Source of the DNA: Candidatus Limnocylindrales bacterium
GTDB lineage: Bacteria > Desulfobacterota > Binatia > UBA1149 > CAITLU01
Reading direction: 5' to 3'
DNA length: 64,000 bases
Assembly: GCA_035626395.1 (NCBI GenBank)
Contig: DASPNR010000023.1
Location: 124,001-188,000, forward strand
The notes under the pieces: generated by a model
Told to the model about the DNA's origin: nothing
The model's input: the letters and a program-made list of their open reading frames with translations, nothing else
Database searches by the model: none
Made by a program: the position numbers and the translations under genes
Part shown: one piece after another, positions 19,065-27,613 of the stretch
How positions within the stretch are numbered: the stretch's first letter is position 1
Layout of the letters: each line of letters starts with the position of its first letter

Positions 19065-20417
19065 GTGGAAGCGGACGCGGCGGTAGCGGGCAGCGGAAAG
19101 ATCTACGTTCTCGACACCTCCGTCATCATCTACGACCACGACGCCATCCAGAAGTTCGCCGAGCATGACGTCGCCATTCCCATCACCGTCCTGGAGGAGC
19201 TGGACGGCTTCAAGAAGGGCAACGACAGCAAGAACTTCAGCGCGCGCGAGTTCATCCGCTTCATCGACAGGATCTCGGCCGAATCCCTGCTGCAGGACTG
19301 GGTGCCCATCAACGGACCCGACAAGGGCCGCGTGCGCGTCATCCTGAGCGCCCGCGCCGAAACCGATGCGCCCAGGGCCGAAGAATTCTTCGACGGCAGC
19401 AAGGCGGACAACAAGATCCTGAGCGCCGCCCTCGCCCTGCAGCGGCAGGAGCCGGACAAGGCCGTCATCCTGGTCACCAAGGACATCGCGCTGCGCCTGA
19501 AGGCCAAGGCGCTCAACCTGCGCGCCGAGGATTACGAGGCGGGCAAGGTCAACGACCTCTCCCTCCTGTACTCGGGAAAGTCGCTGGTCGAGCACGTCGC
19601 CAGCGAGCTCGTGGGCGCGATCCATGAGGAAGGCCGCATTCCGGCCGAGTCGTTGACGACGGCGGAGATGGTCCGCAACCAGTTCTTCATCATCCGCAAC
19701 GGCAAGAAATCGGCGCTCGGCTACTTCAACGCCGCCGACCGCACCGTCGAGCGCATCGAGAAGCAGACGGTGTACGGCGTCACCGCGCGCAACGCCGAGC
19801 AGGCGTTCGCGGTGCACGCGCTGCTCAAGCCCGAGATCAAGCTGGTGACGCTGCACGGCGCCGCCGGCACCGGCAAGACGCTGCTGGCGCTGGCGTGCGC
19901 GCTCGAGCAGCGCTCCAGCTTCCGACAGATCCTGGTGACGCGGCCGGCCGTGCCGCTCGGCAACAAGGACATCGGCTACCTGCCCGGCGACATCGCCTCC
20001 AAGCTGGGCCCGTACATGGAGCCGCTGTGGGACAACCTCAAGTTCATCAAGGGGCAGTTCAACGAGAAGGACGCCGCCGCCAAGCGCATCGACGAGATGC
20101 TGCGGCTGAACAAGATCGAGATCACGCCTCTGACCTACATCCGAGGCCGCAGCCTCTCCGACGTCATCCTCATCGTGGACGAGGCGCAGAACCTGACGCC
20201 GCACGAAGTGAAGACGGTGGTCACGCGCGCCGGTCGCAACACCAAGATCGTGCTGACCGGCGACGTGCGGCAGATCGACACGCCGTACCTGGATGCGCGA
20301 TCGAACGGGCTGGCCTATCTGACCGATCGCCTGAAGGGGCACGAGCTGTTCGCGCACGTGACGCTGGAGAAAGGCGAGAGGTCGGAGCTGGCGAACCTGG
20401 CGAGCGAGCTGCTGTAG
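19065..20417 (+). CDS. PhoH-family ATPase with N-terminal PIN domain
   Basis: The protein has about 450 residues from GTG 19065, with GGGGAGG 9-14 bases upstream; an in-frame GTG at 19056 is possible. Residues 10-150 form a PIN domain (YVLDTSVIIYD, LEELDGFK, acidic residues at EEFFDGSKADN). The PhoH ATPase follows, with a P-loop at GAAGTGKTLLA (Lys271) and Walker B-like VILIVDEAQNLTP. PIN-PhoH proteins couple an ATP-dependent helicase-like motor with an RNase module and belong to the YlaK/PhoH2 group, implicated in RNA metabolism and toxin-antitoxin-like loci. No small antitoxin gene is apparent directly upstream. Confidence 0.93.
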   Translation: MEADAAVAGSGKIYVLDTSVIIYDHDAIQKFAEHDVAIPITVLEELDGFKKGNDSKNFSAREFIRFIDRISAESLLQDWVPINGPDKGRVRVILSARAETDAPRAEEFFDGSKADNKILSAALALQRQEPDKAVILVTKDIALRLKAKALNLRAEDYEAGKVNDLSLLYSGKSLVEHVASELVGAIHEEGRIPAESLTTAEMVRNQFFIIRNGKKSALGYFNAADRTVERIEKQTVYGVTARNAEQAFAVHALLKPEIKLVTLHGAAGTGKTLLALACALEQRSSFRQILVTRPAVPLGNKDIGYLPGDIASKLGPYMEPLWDNLKFIKGQFNEKDAAAKRIDEMLRLNKIEITPLTYIRGRSLSDVILIVDEAQNLTPHEVKTVVTRAGRNTKIVLTGDVRQIDTPYLDARSNGLAYLTDRLKGHELFAHVTLEKGERSELANLASELL

Positions 20418-20582
20418 GAGCGGCTCGTTGGCCGATTCGGCCGCCTGCGTCAGGCACGGCAGATCGCGACAGCCATTGCGAACCGAGGCAGCGCTCGGTT
20501 CATGGCCGCGACGTCACCTTTGCCGCTCGCCGAATCTGCCGCGTGCACGACGTGGGAGTGCTGCGGCTGCAGGATCTCGCGA

Positions 20583-20813
20583 TCATTGGTGCTCGCCGCG
20601 TTCGGCCAGCGCCGCCAGACGCTCGCGCGCCGTGGCCGCCTGCGGACTGCCGGGGTGATCGCGCACGATCTGCTCGTAGAGCCGCCGCGCGTTGTCCGGG
20701 TTGTCCTGCTTCTCCTCGAGCTGCGCGGTGGAGAGGAGCTCGTCGGCGCCTTGGCTGCAGCCGCCGATCAGCAACATGCCAACGAAAACGAACGGAGCCA
20801 GGGAACGGATCAT
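20583..20813 (-). CDS. Small lipoprotein with TPR-like segment
   Basis: The 76-residue protein starts at ATG 20813, with GGGAGG upstream. The signal sequence ends in a lipobox (LLIGGC), so it should be lipidated at Cys19 and trafficked as an envelope lipoprotein. The remainder resembles a single tetratricopeptide hairpin (ARRLYEQIVRDHPGSPQAATARERLAAL with an interruption-free helix pattern; only the character is certain). Length and layout resemble truncated YfgM/BamD-like lipoproteins. Function unknown. Confidence 0.75.
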   Translation of the reverse strand: MIRSLAPFVFVGMLLIGGCSQGADELLSTAQLEEKQDNPDNARRLYEQIVRDHPGSPQAATARERLAALAERGEHQ

Positions 20814-20845
20814 CGTCGCCTCCCTTGCCGCTGTGGCGGCCGAAT

Positions 20846-21538
20846 CTACGCGCGCAGCCAGAACACCAGCGCCAGCATCGGCGCCACCGTCAGCGCCGTC
20901 ACCGCCGCCAGCGTCGCAACGCTGACGATGGAAACCAGGACAAAGCGGGCGCGGTCGCCAGGCACGACTTCTGTCGGGCGGTCCAGGCCGAGACGGCGCC
21001 GCATGTCGCCGACGCGCTCGCCGAGCAGCGCCTCTTCGAACTCGCCGCCGTACAGGTTTCGCGTGCGCCGGCCGCGCACGAATGCGTGGAAGGTGGCTTG
21101 CGGGGCGATCGCCAGGCCGATCGCGACGGCGTTGAAGTTCAGCAGCCAGGCGGCCCAGTGGTCGGCGCAGCCCGAGCCGATCTCCCAGGCGCCGATCTCG
21201 GACTCGCCGGTCCAGGTCGTGTCGTAGCCGGTGAGGACGTGGTGGAGATCGTGCAGGCGCACCGATCGGACGCGGCTGGCCGTGTTGGGGAAGTAGAGCG
21301 GGACCGGTCCGGCCTGCAGCCGAACCCAGCTCGCTTCATAGCCGCCTTCGCAGAAACCGTTCGCTTCGAAGTAGAGGCTGCGGGCGTACCCGAGGCTCGC
21401 GTCGTCGGCGTAGGCGGCCACGACACTGGTATCCCGCACGTATGGCTCGAGTACAACGACGGTACGTCCCGCGCGGCGGCTCCGCCCGCCGGCCCACGTG
21501 CGCACATTTTTCCCGCCACGCACCGGAAGCAGTGGCAT
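20846..21538 (-). CDS. Coq4-like protein with C-terminal membrane segment
   Basis: The protein has about 230 residues from ATG 21538; a TTG at 21550 is in frame. The sequence HDLHHVLTGYDTTWTGE fits the HDxxH-x11-E metal-binding motif of Coq4, and LHD.HHVLTGY is the family signature. Coq4 proteins take part in ubiquinone biosynthesis, where C1 decarboxylation/hydroxylation of the ring precursor is the proposed reaction. The C-terminal 25 residues are hydrophobic, suggesting membrane association. It is divergent from the TetR gene with 44 bases between starts, so mutual regulation is plausible. It could also be a Coq4-fold protein of other use, as in some lineages. Confidence 0.78.
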   Translation of the reverse strand: MPLLPVRGGKNVRTWAGGRSRRAGRTVVVLEPYVRDTSVVAAYADDASLGYARSLYFEANGFCEGGYEASWVRLQAGPVPLYFPNTASRVRSVRLHDLHHVLTGYDTTWTGESEIGAWEIGSGCADHWAAWLLNFNAVAIGLAIAPQATFHAFVRGRRTRNLYGGEFEEALLGERVGDMRRRLGLDRPTEVVPGDRARFVLVSIVSVATLAAVTALTVAPMLALVFWLRA

Positions 21539-21540
21539 CA

Positions 21541-21565
21541 GCGCTGACAATTCTGCATGTAGCGC
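21541..21565. promoter_or_regulatory. Candidate TetR operator between divergent starts
   Basis: GCGCT-G-ACA and TGT-AGCGC form an inverted repeat with 8-bp arms, one bulged base and an 8-base spacer. It fills most of the 44-base gap between the Coq4-like start (21538, minus) and the TetR start (21583, plus). TetR regulators commonly bind such palindromes in divergent promoters. Only position and symmetry support this. Confidence 0.35.
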
Positions 21566-21582
21566 GACGGCCTGGTCTGAAC

Positions 21583-22194
21583 GTGCAATCGAAGCGACAA
21601 TTCGACGCTCCCAAACGGCCTCGCGGCGAGGCGACCCGGGCCCGCATTCGCGAGGCGGCCAACAAGCTGTTCCTCGAGCAGGGCTTCGAGAACACGACGG
21701 TGGACGCCATCGTTGCCGCCGCCGGGGTTTCCAAGGGGACCTTCTACCTCCACTTCGAGCGCAAGGAGGACCTGCTCCTCGAGTACGGGGCCAAGCGCCT
21801 TCGGCTCATGCGCGAGCTGGTCCCGGACCTGCTCGGCAGCACCTCCTTCCGGAACGCGCTCGAGCAGCTGGTGAACAAGCTGGCCCGCGGCAAGGCCTGG
21901 GACCGGGACGTCACCGGCCGCGCGATCGTCGAGATCGGCACCAGCGCCGAGCGGCTCCGCGTGGTTGCGCCGCACGCGCTCCTGCGCCCGCTCGTGGAGG
22001 TCGGACAGGCCCGGGGCGAGGTGCGCAACGACGTTCCGCCCGATGCCCTGTGCCAGTTCATCCTGCGCTCGCTGCTCGGGGCTCTGCGCGACTGGGGCCT
22101 GGGCAACGACGGGCTCAGCCGCGACGAGGCGCTCGACTATGCGCTGATGCTCGTGCTGGACGCCGTCACCGCGCGGCCGCAAGTCGACGCCTGA
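21583..22194 (+). CDS. TetR/AcrR-family transcriptional regulator
   Basis: The protein has 203 residues from GTG 21583; the frame is open upstream, but this start gives the usual TetR length. The N-terminal helix-turn-helix is clear: RARIREAANKLFLEQGFENT, then TVDAIVAAAGVSKGTFYLHF and the following KEDLL. The C-terminal ligand-binding domain is variable and its ligand is unknown. It probably represses its own gene and the divergent Coq4-like gene through the palindrome in the shared gap. Downstream, 110 bases without genes separate it from the convergent sigma-factor gene. Confidence 0.9.
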   Translation: MQSKRQFDAPKRPRGEATRARIREAANKLFLEQGFENTTVDAIVAAAGVSKGTFYLHFERKEDLLLEYGAKRLRLMRELVPDLLGSTSFRNALEQLVNKLARGKAWDRDVTGRAIVEIGTSAERLRVVAPHALLRPLVEVGQARGEVRNDVPPDALCQFILRSLLGALRDWGLGNDGLSRDEALDYALMLVLDAVTARPQVDA

Positions 22195-22304
22195 ACCGAG
22201 GACTCGGCGGCGGTCGCGGCACGGCCGGCCGACGTCCCCGACTCCGACGCAGCTGCACGATGCGTCCGTCGGCGTGACCGAAACCCGTCCGCAACCACGC
22301 CAGT

Positions 22305-23327
22305 TCAAAACTCGACCGCCGTCAGCTTGCGCGACGCCAGCACCGAGTACATGCGGCGGATGCGGCCATCGGGCCCGGGCTCGAGCTGAATCAGGAACTG
22401 CCGCGCCAGGCGCTCGTACGGCGGCGCCTGCACCTTGACCAGAATCGCAGGCAGTCCGTTATACATTCGCACGGAGTAGTCGGATGCACTGTGGAATTTG
22501 TGGAACAGCCCGAGGTACAGGCGAGCCACGTTGTGGGCGCCGAAGATGGGATTGAGCGCGGCGTAGAACTCGCCGCCGCCGTCGCTGTAGGCGCGCGCTT
22601 CCTCGCTCAGCAGCCCTTCGATCGCCTCGACGTCGCCGGCCGCCAGGTTCTGCATCAGCTTCCATAGCGTCTGCCGTGCCTGGTCTCGCACCTCGTCGGT
22701 GGGAATGCGGCGCGCGGCATCGTAGGCCGCCATCGCCCGCCGCGCGCGAAGATGCGCCGCCTTGACCGCGCCCTCGCGCGTACCGAGCACCGTCGCGGTC
22801 TCGCGCACCGAGTAATCGAACACGTCGCGCAACAGCAGCACCGCTCGCTGCTGCGGGGTCAATGCCTCCAGCGCCGTCAGGAATGCCATCGAGACGCTCT
22901 CGAGCAGATCGTAGCGGCCTTCGGTGGAGACGCCGGCGGCGACGACCTCGAAGGTCGGCACCACCTCGCCCTCCTCGCCGGTCGGAACCGGCGAAGGCAG
23001 CCACGGCCCGATATACGGAGAGCGCCGGCGCCGCCGCAGCAGGTCGCGGCCAAGGTTGACCGCCACCCGCACCAGCCACGGTCGCAGCGAGGACGCGCGA
23101 TCGACCGGCGGCTTCTCCATGGCTCGAAGGAAGGTCTCCTGCACCAGATCGTCGGCGTCGGCCGCGCAGCCGGTCAGGCGGTAGAGCAGGCTCCATAGAA
23201 AGCTGCGGTGCTCGTGGAACAGTGCTTCATAACTTGCCGGCGTTGCAGATGAAGCGACGTCGCCACGCGCGCGAACCGCCGCATCGATCGATGGGTGGGC
23301 CGTGGCCGTGGTCGACGTCGCGGTCAT
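22305..23327 (-). CDS. ECF41-type RNA polymerase sigma factor with SnoaL-like C-terminus
   Basis: The protein has 340 residues from ATG 23327, which has GAGGGG six bases upstream; ATG 23333 would overlap that site. Sigma region 2 (DADDLVQETFLRAM) and region 4 (LTPQQRAVLLLRDVFDYSVRETA split by a short turn) are followed by a C-terminal SnoaL/NTF2-like domain. That domain carries DGGGEF, matching the DGGGK-type motif of ECF41 sigma factors. In ECF41 the C-terminal extension controls activity instead of an anti-sigma factor. The FAD oxidoreductase gene ends 15 bases upstream, so the pair is probably one operon, matching the known genomic habit of ECF41. Confidence 0.9.
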   Translation of the reverse strand: MTATSTTATAHPSIDAAVRARGDVASSATPASYEALFHEHRSFLWSLLYRLTGCAADADDLVQETFLRAMEKPPVDRASSLRPWLVRVAVNLGRDLLRRRRRSPYIGPWLPSPVPTGEEGEVVPTFEVVAAGVSTEGRYDLLESVSMAFLTALEALTPQQRAVLLLRDVFDYSVRETATVLGTREGAVKAAHLRARRAMAAYDAARRIPTDEVRDQARQTLWKLMQNLAAGDVEAIEGLLSEEARAYSDGGGEFYAALNPIFGAHNVARLYLGLFHKFHSASDYSVRMYNGLPAILVKVQAPPYERLARQFLIQLEPGPDGRIRRMYSVLASRKLTAVEF

Positions 23328-23342
23328 CCGCATCCCCTCGCC

Positions 23343-24656
23343 CTACGCCGCGCGCACCACCGGCGCAGCCGCTGTGCGGCTGCCGGCCAAGCGGCCGGCG
23401 CGACGGCCGCTGGCAAGGGCGGAGTCGGCGAGCATGCCTTCGTCGCCGACCCAATCGCCGGCCAGATACAGCCCGCTGGCATCGCAGACCTCGACCGACG
23501 GACGCGGCTTGCCCGCTTCGACGAGCGCGCCCACGACCGTCATCGATGGAAGGAATCGCCGCTCGACCACGGCCTGGCGCCAGCCCGGCTGCATCAAATC
23601 GCAAAGCGTCTCGAGCTCGGCCTCGACGGCCTTGGGGTCTTCGTCGCCGCTCAGATACCTGGCCACGTGAATCACGGCTGCGCCCTCGGGCGCCAGCTTG
23701 GCCGAAGCCGAATGCACGGAGAAGTAGAGCGGCCGGTCGACGCCGAGCGCGAACAAGGCACGCGGGTTCGGCAGCGTCTCGAGGCCCAGATCCAGGCAGG
23801 CGGCCTTGACCGGCCGCAGGCTCGCCAGCGTCTCTCGCAACCGCGCTTGGCGCGAGGGCTCCAGCATCCCGGCGGCCGCCGGCGGAGGCACGGCAAGGAC
23901 GATGGCGGAGGCGGTATGCGTCCCGTCGTCGGTTCGCACCTGCCATCCACCGGCCGTGAGCTCCTGGACGCTGCGAACGCGGGCGCTGCACTGGATGGAC
24001 GCGCCGCACTCCGTGGCCGCTCGCGCAAGGCCGCTGCTCAGGGTGCGCCAGCCGCCGTCGACATAGTAGACGCCCGATTTCAGTCCCGCCTGCATCTGCT
24101 CGAGATGCGCACCGGCATCGGCATGCTCGGGATGATTGGAGTACGAGGTCAGCCGGATCAGCGCCTCCACCAGTGCCCGCACGCCGTCGTTGCGAAGCGT
24201 GGTGCGGGTCCACTGGCGCACGCTGCGACCTTGAAGCGATGCTGCATCGACCTTGGCTATGCCCCCGAGAAAGCGGGCCAATTCCATCTTGCCCGACAGC
24301 GGCAGAAGGCTCGTGGTCAGGAGCGACACCAGGCCCGCCGGCAACGTGTGCAGGCGTCCGCCGTCGTAGGCCAGGCCTGAGGAGGTGGGAGGACGCCGGC
24401 CGCTGAAGGACACGCCGAGCTCGCGCAGCACCGAATCCGCCTCACGGTCCGCGTACAGCGCGTGCGGTCCGACATTGAACGAGAAGCCCGACGACTCGTG
24501 CGTGCGGGCACGGCCACCGACGGACTCCGTCCGCTCGAGCACGAGCACGCTCGCGCCCTCGCGGGCTGCGTAGGCAGCCGCGGCCAGCCCGGCAAGGCCG
24601 GCGCCGATGACGATGACATCGTGATGGTCGGAGGAATGACTGGCGACATGGCTCAT
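23343..24656 (-). CDS. FAD-dependent amine oxidase / desaturase-like oxidoreductase
   Basis: The 437-residue protein starts at ATG 24656, with AGGAG about 9 bases upstream. The N-terminal Rossmann motif is VIVIGAGLAGLAAA, followed by the glutamate-ending strand VLVLERTESVGGRARTHE, typical of the amine oxidase, phytoene desaturase and protoporphyrinogen oxidase superfamily. The C-terminal FAD segment is LYLAGDWVGDEGM. The substrate is not deducible; carotenoid-type desaturases and amine oxidases both fit. It lies directly upstream of the ECF41 sigma factor, and oxidoreductases are among the recurring partners and targets of ECF41. Confidence 0.88.
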   Translation of the reverse strand: MSHVASHSSDHHDVIVIGAGLAGLAAAAYAAREGASVLVLERTESVGGRARTHESSGFSFNVGPHALYADREADSVLRELGVSFSGRRPPTSSGLAYDGGRLHTLPAGLVSLLTTSLLPLSGKMELARFLGGIAKVDAASLQGRSVRQWTRTTLRNDGVRALVEALIRLTSYSNHPEHADAGAHLEQMQAGLKSGVYYVDGGWRTLSSGLARAATECGASIQCSARVRSVQELTAGGWQVRTDDGTHTASAIVLAVPPPAAAGMLEPSRQARLRETLASLRPVKAACLDLGLETLPNPRALFALGVDRPLYFSVHSASAKLAPEGAAVIHVARYLSGDEDPKAVEAELETLCDLMQPGWRQAVVERRFLPSMTVVGALVEAGKPRPSVEVCDASGLYLAGDWVGDEGMLADSALASGRRAGRLAGSRTAAAPVVRAA

Positions 24657-25391
24657 GGATGGCGCTCCTGGCGTTTTACCATCTTCACGAACGAGCCCGC
24701 CGGAAGGTTACGCAGGAAGCGGAAGAAGCAGAAAAGGAGGGGGCCCGGACGAACCGCAATGCGATCCGCCCGAGCCGCCCCTGACGGAGAGGTGGGCTCC
24801 GCCAGCCCGATAGGCCAGCCGAAGGCTGGCCGTAAAGCAGGACCAGCCGAAGGCTGGCCGCAAAGCAGGACCAGCCGAAGGCTGGCCGTAAAACAGGACC
24901 AGCCGAAGGCTGGCCGTGAAACAGACCAGCCGGCGCAGGCTGGCCATCCAAGGAACCGGGTCCCCGCAGGGCCTGGCCGTCGTCATGGGTACTCAGCTCG
25001 GATACGAGCTGGCCCGAGATCGATGCCTTGCGCGGAGCGGACGCACGCCGGCGACGTCAGGACGACGCCGCAGAGACGCGGACAACACCACGCAAAGCCG
25101 ACTTCATCGGAAAGAGAAGGCCGAAAGGAGAGGCAACACCGACGCTGGCGCGGTCCGAACGTACCGGCGCCAGAGAGTGTGATCGTTTTGCCGGTTTTCG
25201 GTCCGGCTGTCCACAGCTTTCGCCGCTCGTGAGGAAGATTTTCGCCTTACCACATCCTAAAGACGGCGGCGTGCGCAGCGGCGTTCCAAGGCCGCGCACG
25301 ACCGCGGCAGCGGTCGCGTGAGTGAAGTCTCTTCCACGATCTGCGCGCGCATCGAATGGAGCGGCGTCCGCCATCGCTGCTCGCGCCGGCG
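24657..25391. other. 735-base gene-free region containing a hairpin repeat array
   Basis: I see no convincing gene here on either strand. The region holds the 28-bp hairpin array at 24815-24945. An A/G-rich stretch (25060-25160) follows, then a more AT-rich segment near 25170-25260 whose composition differs from the neighbouring genes. RNase P, tmRNA and SRP RNA consensus segments were looked for and not found. An unrecognised non-coding RNA is possible. Confidence 0.5.
24815..24945. repeat. Tandem array of 28-bp hairpin repeats
   Basis: CCAGCC-GAA-GGCTGG starts at 24815, 24843, 24871 and 24899. A variant with a different loop (CCAGCC-GGCGCA-GGCTGG) starts at 24926. The period is 28, 28, 28 and 27 bases. 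Units are joined by a nearly constant spacer of the form CCGTAAAGCAGGA. Each unit is a perfect 6-bp stem (8 bp in the first copy, GGCCAGCC/GGCTGGCC) with a three-base loop. The spacers are not unique, so it is not a CRISPR array. The 28-base period is not a multiple of three, which argues against coding. Confidence 0.9.
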
Positions 25392-25832
25392 TCAGTGGCG
25401 CTCCGCGGCGCTCCAGCCGTGCACGCGGTCGATGTCGACCGCGATCATCGGATGCGTGGACATCGCCAGCGGCATCGATTCGTACTGCCGATACTTGGCG
25501 CGCAGCGCCCGAAGCGCCCGCTCGTACTCCTCGCCGTCACCTACCACGCGCGCGGTCCCGCTCAGGCTCGTGAACCACAACCGCGACCAGTCCTCCTCGA
25601 AGTGATCCACCAGCACGGCAACGTGCGCATTCTCGGCGATGTTGCGCAGGCGCTTGAGCTGCGTGCGCGTGGGCTTGGGTTTGTCGTCGATGACCGAATA
25701 GAGCCGCTCGCCGAGGATGGCGAAACAGATCGGGACCAGGTGCGGCCGTCCTGCGGCGTCGGCAGTGGCCAGGCGCGCCACGCGCGCTGCGGCGGCATCG
25801 GCGAGGCGTGCGCGGCGCTGCCGTTCCAGCAT
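25392..25832 (-). CDS. PPOX-class (probable F420-dependent) oxidoreductase
   Basis: The 146-residue protein starts at ATG 25832. It has the split-barrel flavin-binding fold of pyridoxamine phosphate oxidase relatives: VARLATADAAGRPHLVPICF, then ERLYSVIDDKPK and SRLWFTSLSGTARV. The pattern matches the small PPOX subgroup typified by mycobacterial Rv0121c, annotated as probably using coenzyme F420. The substrate is unknown. A second PPOX protein (33734-34216) and a luciferase-like oxidoreductase (49132-50181) in this window fit an F420/FMN-using metabolism, though no F420 biosynthesis gene is present here. Confidence 0.85.
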   Translation of the reverse strand: MLERQRRARLADAAAARVARLATADAAGRPHLVPICFAILGERLYSVIDDKPKPTRTQLKRLRNIAENAHVAVLVDHFEEDWSRLWFTSLSGTARVVGDGEEYERALRALRAKYRQYESMPLAMSTHPMIAVDIDRVHGWSAAERH

Positions 25833-25948
25833 TCAGCCCTCCCTGCCGCGAGCTGCGGCAACCGGCGTTCGCGCCGCGCGGCAGGGCTGCCACGCCCGTG
25901 CCGCCTGCGAGGAGACATGCCGCCCGCGCACCCGCATCGCCCGCGAGG

Positions 25949-26833
25949 TCACGCGCCGCCGGCGGCGCGACGCACGCTCAGCGTGCGGGTGAGGAACTCG
26001 CTGACCACGCTGCAGAAGATGTCGTTGCGGTCGCCGGCGACCATGTGCGCGGCGTCGTCGACGTCGACATATTCGGCGTGCGGGCACAGCTCCAGGAACT
26101 CGCGCACGTTCTGCTCGCTGACGATCTCGCTCATCCGACCTCGCACCAGCAGCGTAGGCACCCGCAGCGCCCGCGCCGCCGCGTTCATGCGGGCCGGGAA
26201 CTCGTTGTGCGCCGAGCGCGGCTTGTCGTTCAGGAAGCGCGGATCCCAGTGCCAGCGCCAACGGCCATCCTCGCCGAGGCGCAGGTTCTTGGCCAGGCCG
26301 CTGGTGTCGGCCGGTCGCGATCGGTGCGGCAGATAGGCCGCAATGCAATCGGCAGCCTCGTCCACCGATGCGAAGCCGTCGGGAAATGCGCGCATGAACG
26401 CCAGGATGCGCTGCACGCCTTCAGGATCCATGGACGGAGTGATGTCGACGAGAACGACGGCACGCGCCAGCGGATGGTCGCGCTCGCAGACCATGGAAGC
26501 CAGGCCGCCGAGCGACGCGCCGACCAGAGCCGGCGGTGACGACAACGTCGCGGCGATCTCACGGATGTCGGCGGCGAAGGTGGTCAGCTCGTAATCGCCG
26601 TCCTCGTCCCAGTCGCTCTCGCCGTGTCCGCGGTGATCCATCGTGATGGCGTAGAACCCGGCGCTCGCCAGGACGGCAGCCGTGCTTCGCCAGGCGTGAC
26701 GAGTCTGGCCGCCGCCATGCAGCAGAAGCACGGGCTGATCGGCGGCGTCGCCGTAGGCGTCGGCGATCAGGCGAAGGCCGCGTGCGCCGCGCAGCTCGAG
26801 TCGGACGGAGGGAACGTCGGAAGGCGTGGGCAT
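25949..26833 (-). CDS. Alpha/beta hydrolase
   Basis: The 294-residue protein starts at ATG 26833, with GGAAGAGA upstream. Motifs are LLLHGGGQTRHAW (oxyanion region), MDHRGHGESDW, GASLGG (nucleophile Ser) and DAAHMVAGD (catalytic His). It has no signal peptide, so it is probably cytoplasmic. The family includes esterases, C-C hydrolases and cofactor-free haloperoxidases; the substrate cannot be named. It is upstream of the PPOX gene on the same strand, with a 116-base gap. Confidence 0.88.
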   Translation of the reverse strand: MPTPSDVPSVRLELRGARGLRLIADAYGDAADQPVLLLHGGGQTRHAWRSTAAVLASAGFYAITMDHRGHGESDWDEDGDYELTTFAADIREIAATLSSPPALVGASLGGLASMVCERDHPLARAVVLVDITPSMDPEGVQRILAFMRAFPDGFASVDEAADCIAAYLPHRSRPADTSGLAKNLRLGEDGRWRWHWDPRFLNDKPRSAHNEFPARMNAAARALRVPTLLVRGRMSEIVSEQNVREFLELCPHAEYVDVDDAAHMVAGDRNDIFCSVVSEFLTRTLSVRRAAGGA

Positions 26834-26913
26834 CGTACGTCTCTTCCTTCAGGGTAAGAGCGCGGGCGGAGGCTAGATGGCGGCCTGGCCGCCGTCAACC
26901 GGCTGCCAGGCCG

Positions 26914-27393
26914 CTAGCGCCGCTTCTTCCTGGTCGCCTTCTCGTCCGCGGCCGGCGGACGAACCACGAGCACCGGGCAAGGCGCCTCGCGAAGCACGCG
27001 CTCGGTGACGCTGCCCAGAAGCGCGTGGCCGAGCCCGCGCCGGCCGTGTGTGGCCATCACGATCAGGCTGGCGCCGATGTCTTCGGCGACCTTGGTGATG
27101 ACATCATGGGTGACGCCCGACTTGATCAGCACCTTGACCGCCACGTCCCCCTTGATGTGCCGCGCCACCCACCCCTCGAGCTTCTCGCGCGCCGCGGCCT
27201 CGATCTCCTTGTCGAGCGCGAGCAGGTCGATGGGCGGAGAGAAATCCGTGAACAGCAGCGTGGTCGCCTGCGAGACATGCACGATGGTGAGCCTCGCAGT
27301 CTGCGCCTGTGCGAGATGGGCGGCGTACTGTACCGCCGAGAACGACTCGGACGACAGGTCGGTCGGCGCCAGGATGTGCTTGAAGCGCTTCAT
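26914..27393 (-). CDS. Universal stress protein (UspA family, ATP-binding type)
   Basis: The 159-residue protein starts at ATG 27393, with GGAGG six bases upstream. It begins FKHILAPTDLSSES, and its C-terminal half has THGRRGLGHALLGSVTERV, fitting the G-2x-G-9x-G-S/T ATP-binding motif of the MJ0577-like subgroup. It ends in a basic tail (KATRKKRR). Proteins of this family act in the cytoplasm during stress or growth arrest. It is divergent from the crotonase gene; the 220-base gap between them should hold two promoters. Confidence 0.93.
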   Translation of the reverse strand: MKRFKHILAPTDLSSESFSAVQYAAHLAQAQTARLTIVHVSQATTLLFTDFSPPIDLLALDKEIEAAAREKLEGWVARHIKGDVAVKVLIKSGVTHDVITKVAEDIGASLIVMATHGRRGLGHALLGSVTERVLREAPCPVLVVRPPAADEKATRKKRR

Positions 27394-27613
27394 CGATACC
27401 TCCTCGGTCCGCGCCCGTGCAAGCGGCAGCGGCATCATCGGTTTGCGAGCAGCGCGAGAGCCGTGGCGACAGGATGTGTCAGGCGTCTTTCCATGTCATG
27501 CCGGCCATTGCGGCGCGCCGTGGGCGCGGTTAAACGGCCGGTGGCGGGCAGCGGCGGCTGGCGCCACCATTGATCAACGCGTCCCATCGTCGGGACCTCG
27601 AAGGAGCGGCGAC

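Noticed and set aside
24815..24945. CRISPR array
   Set aside because: Repeat period is 28 bases in total with near-identical connectors, so there are no unique spacers, and no cas gene is present.
24685..25374. Small genes across the hairpin-repeat region on both strands
   Set aside because: Open frames there merely translate the 28-bp repeats (period not divisible by three) or give Arg/Ser-rich sequence without ribosome sites.
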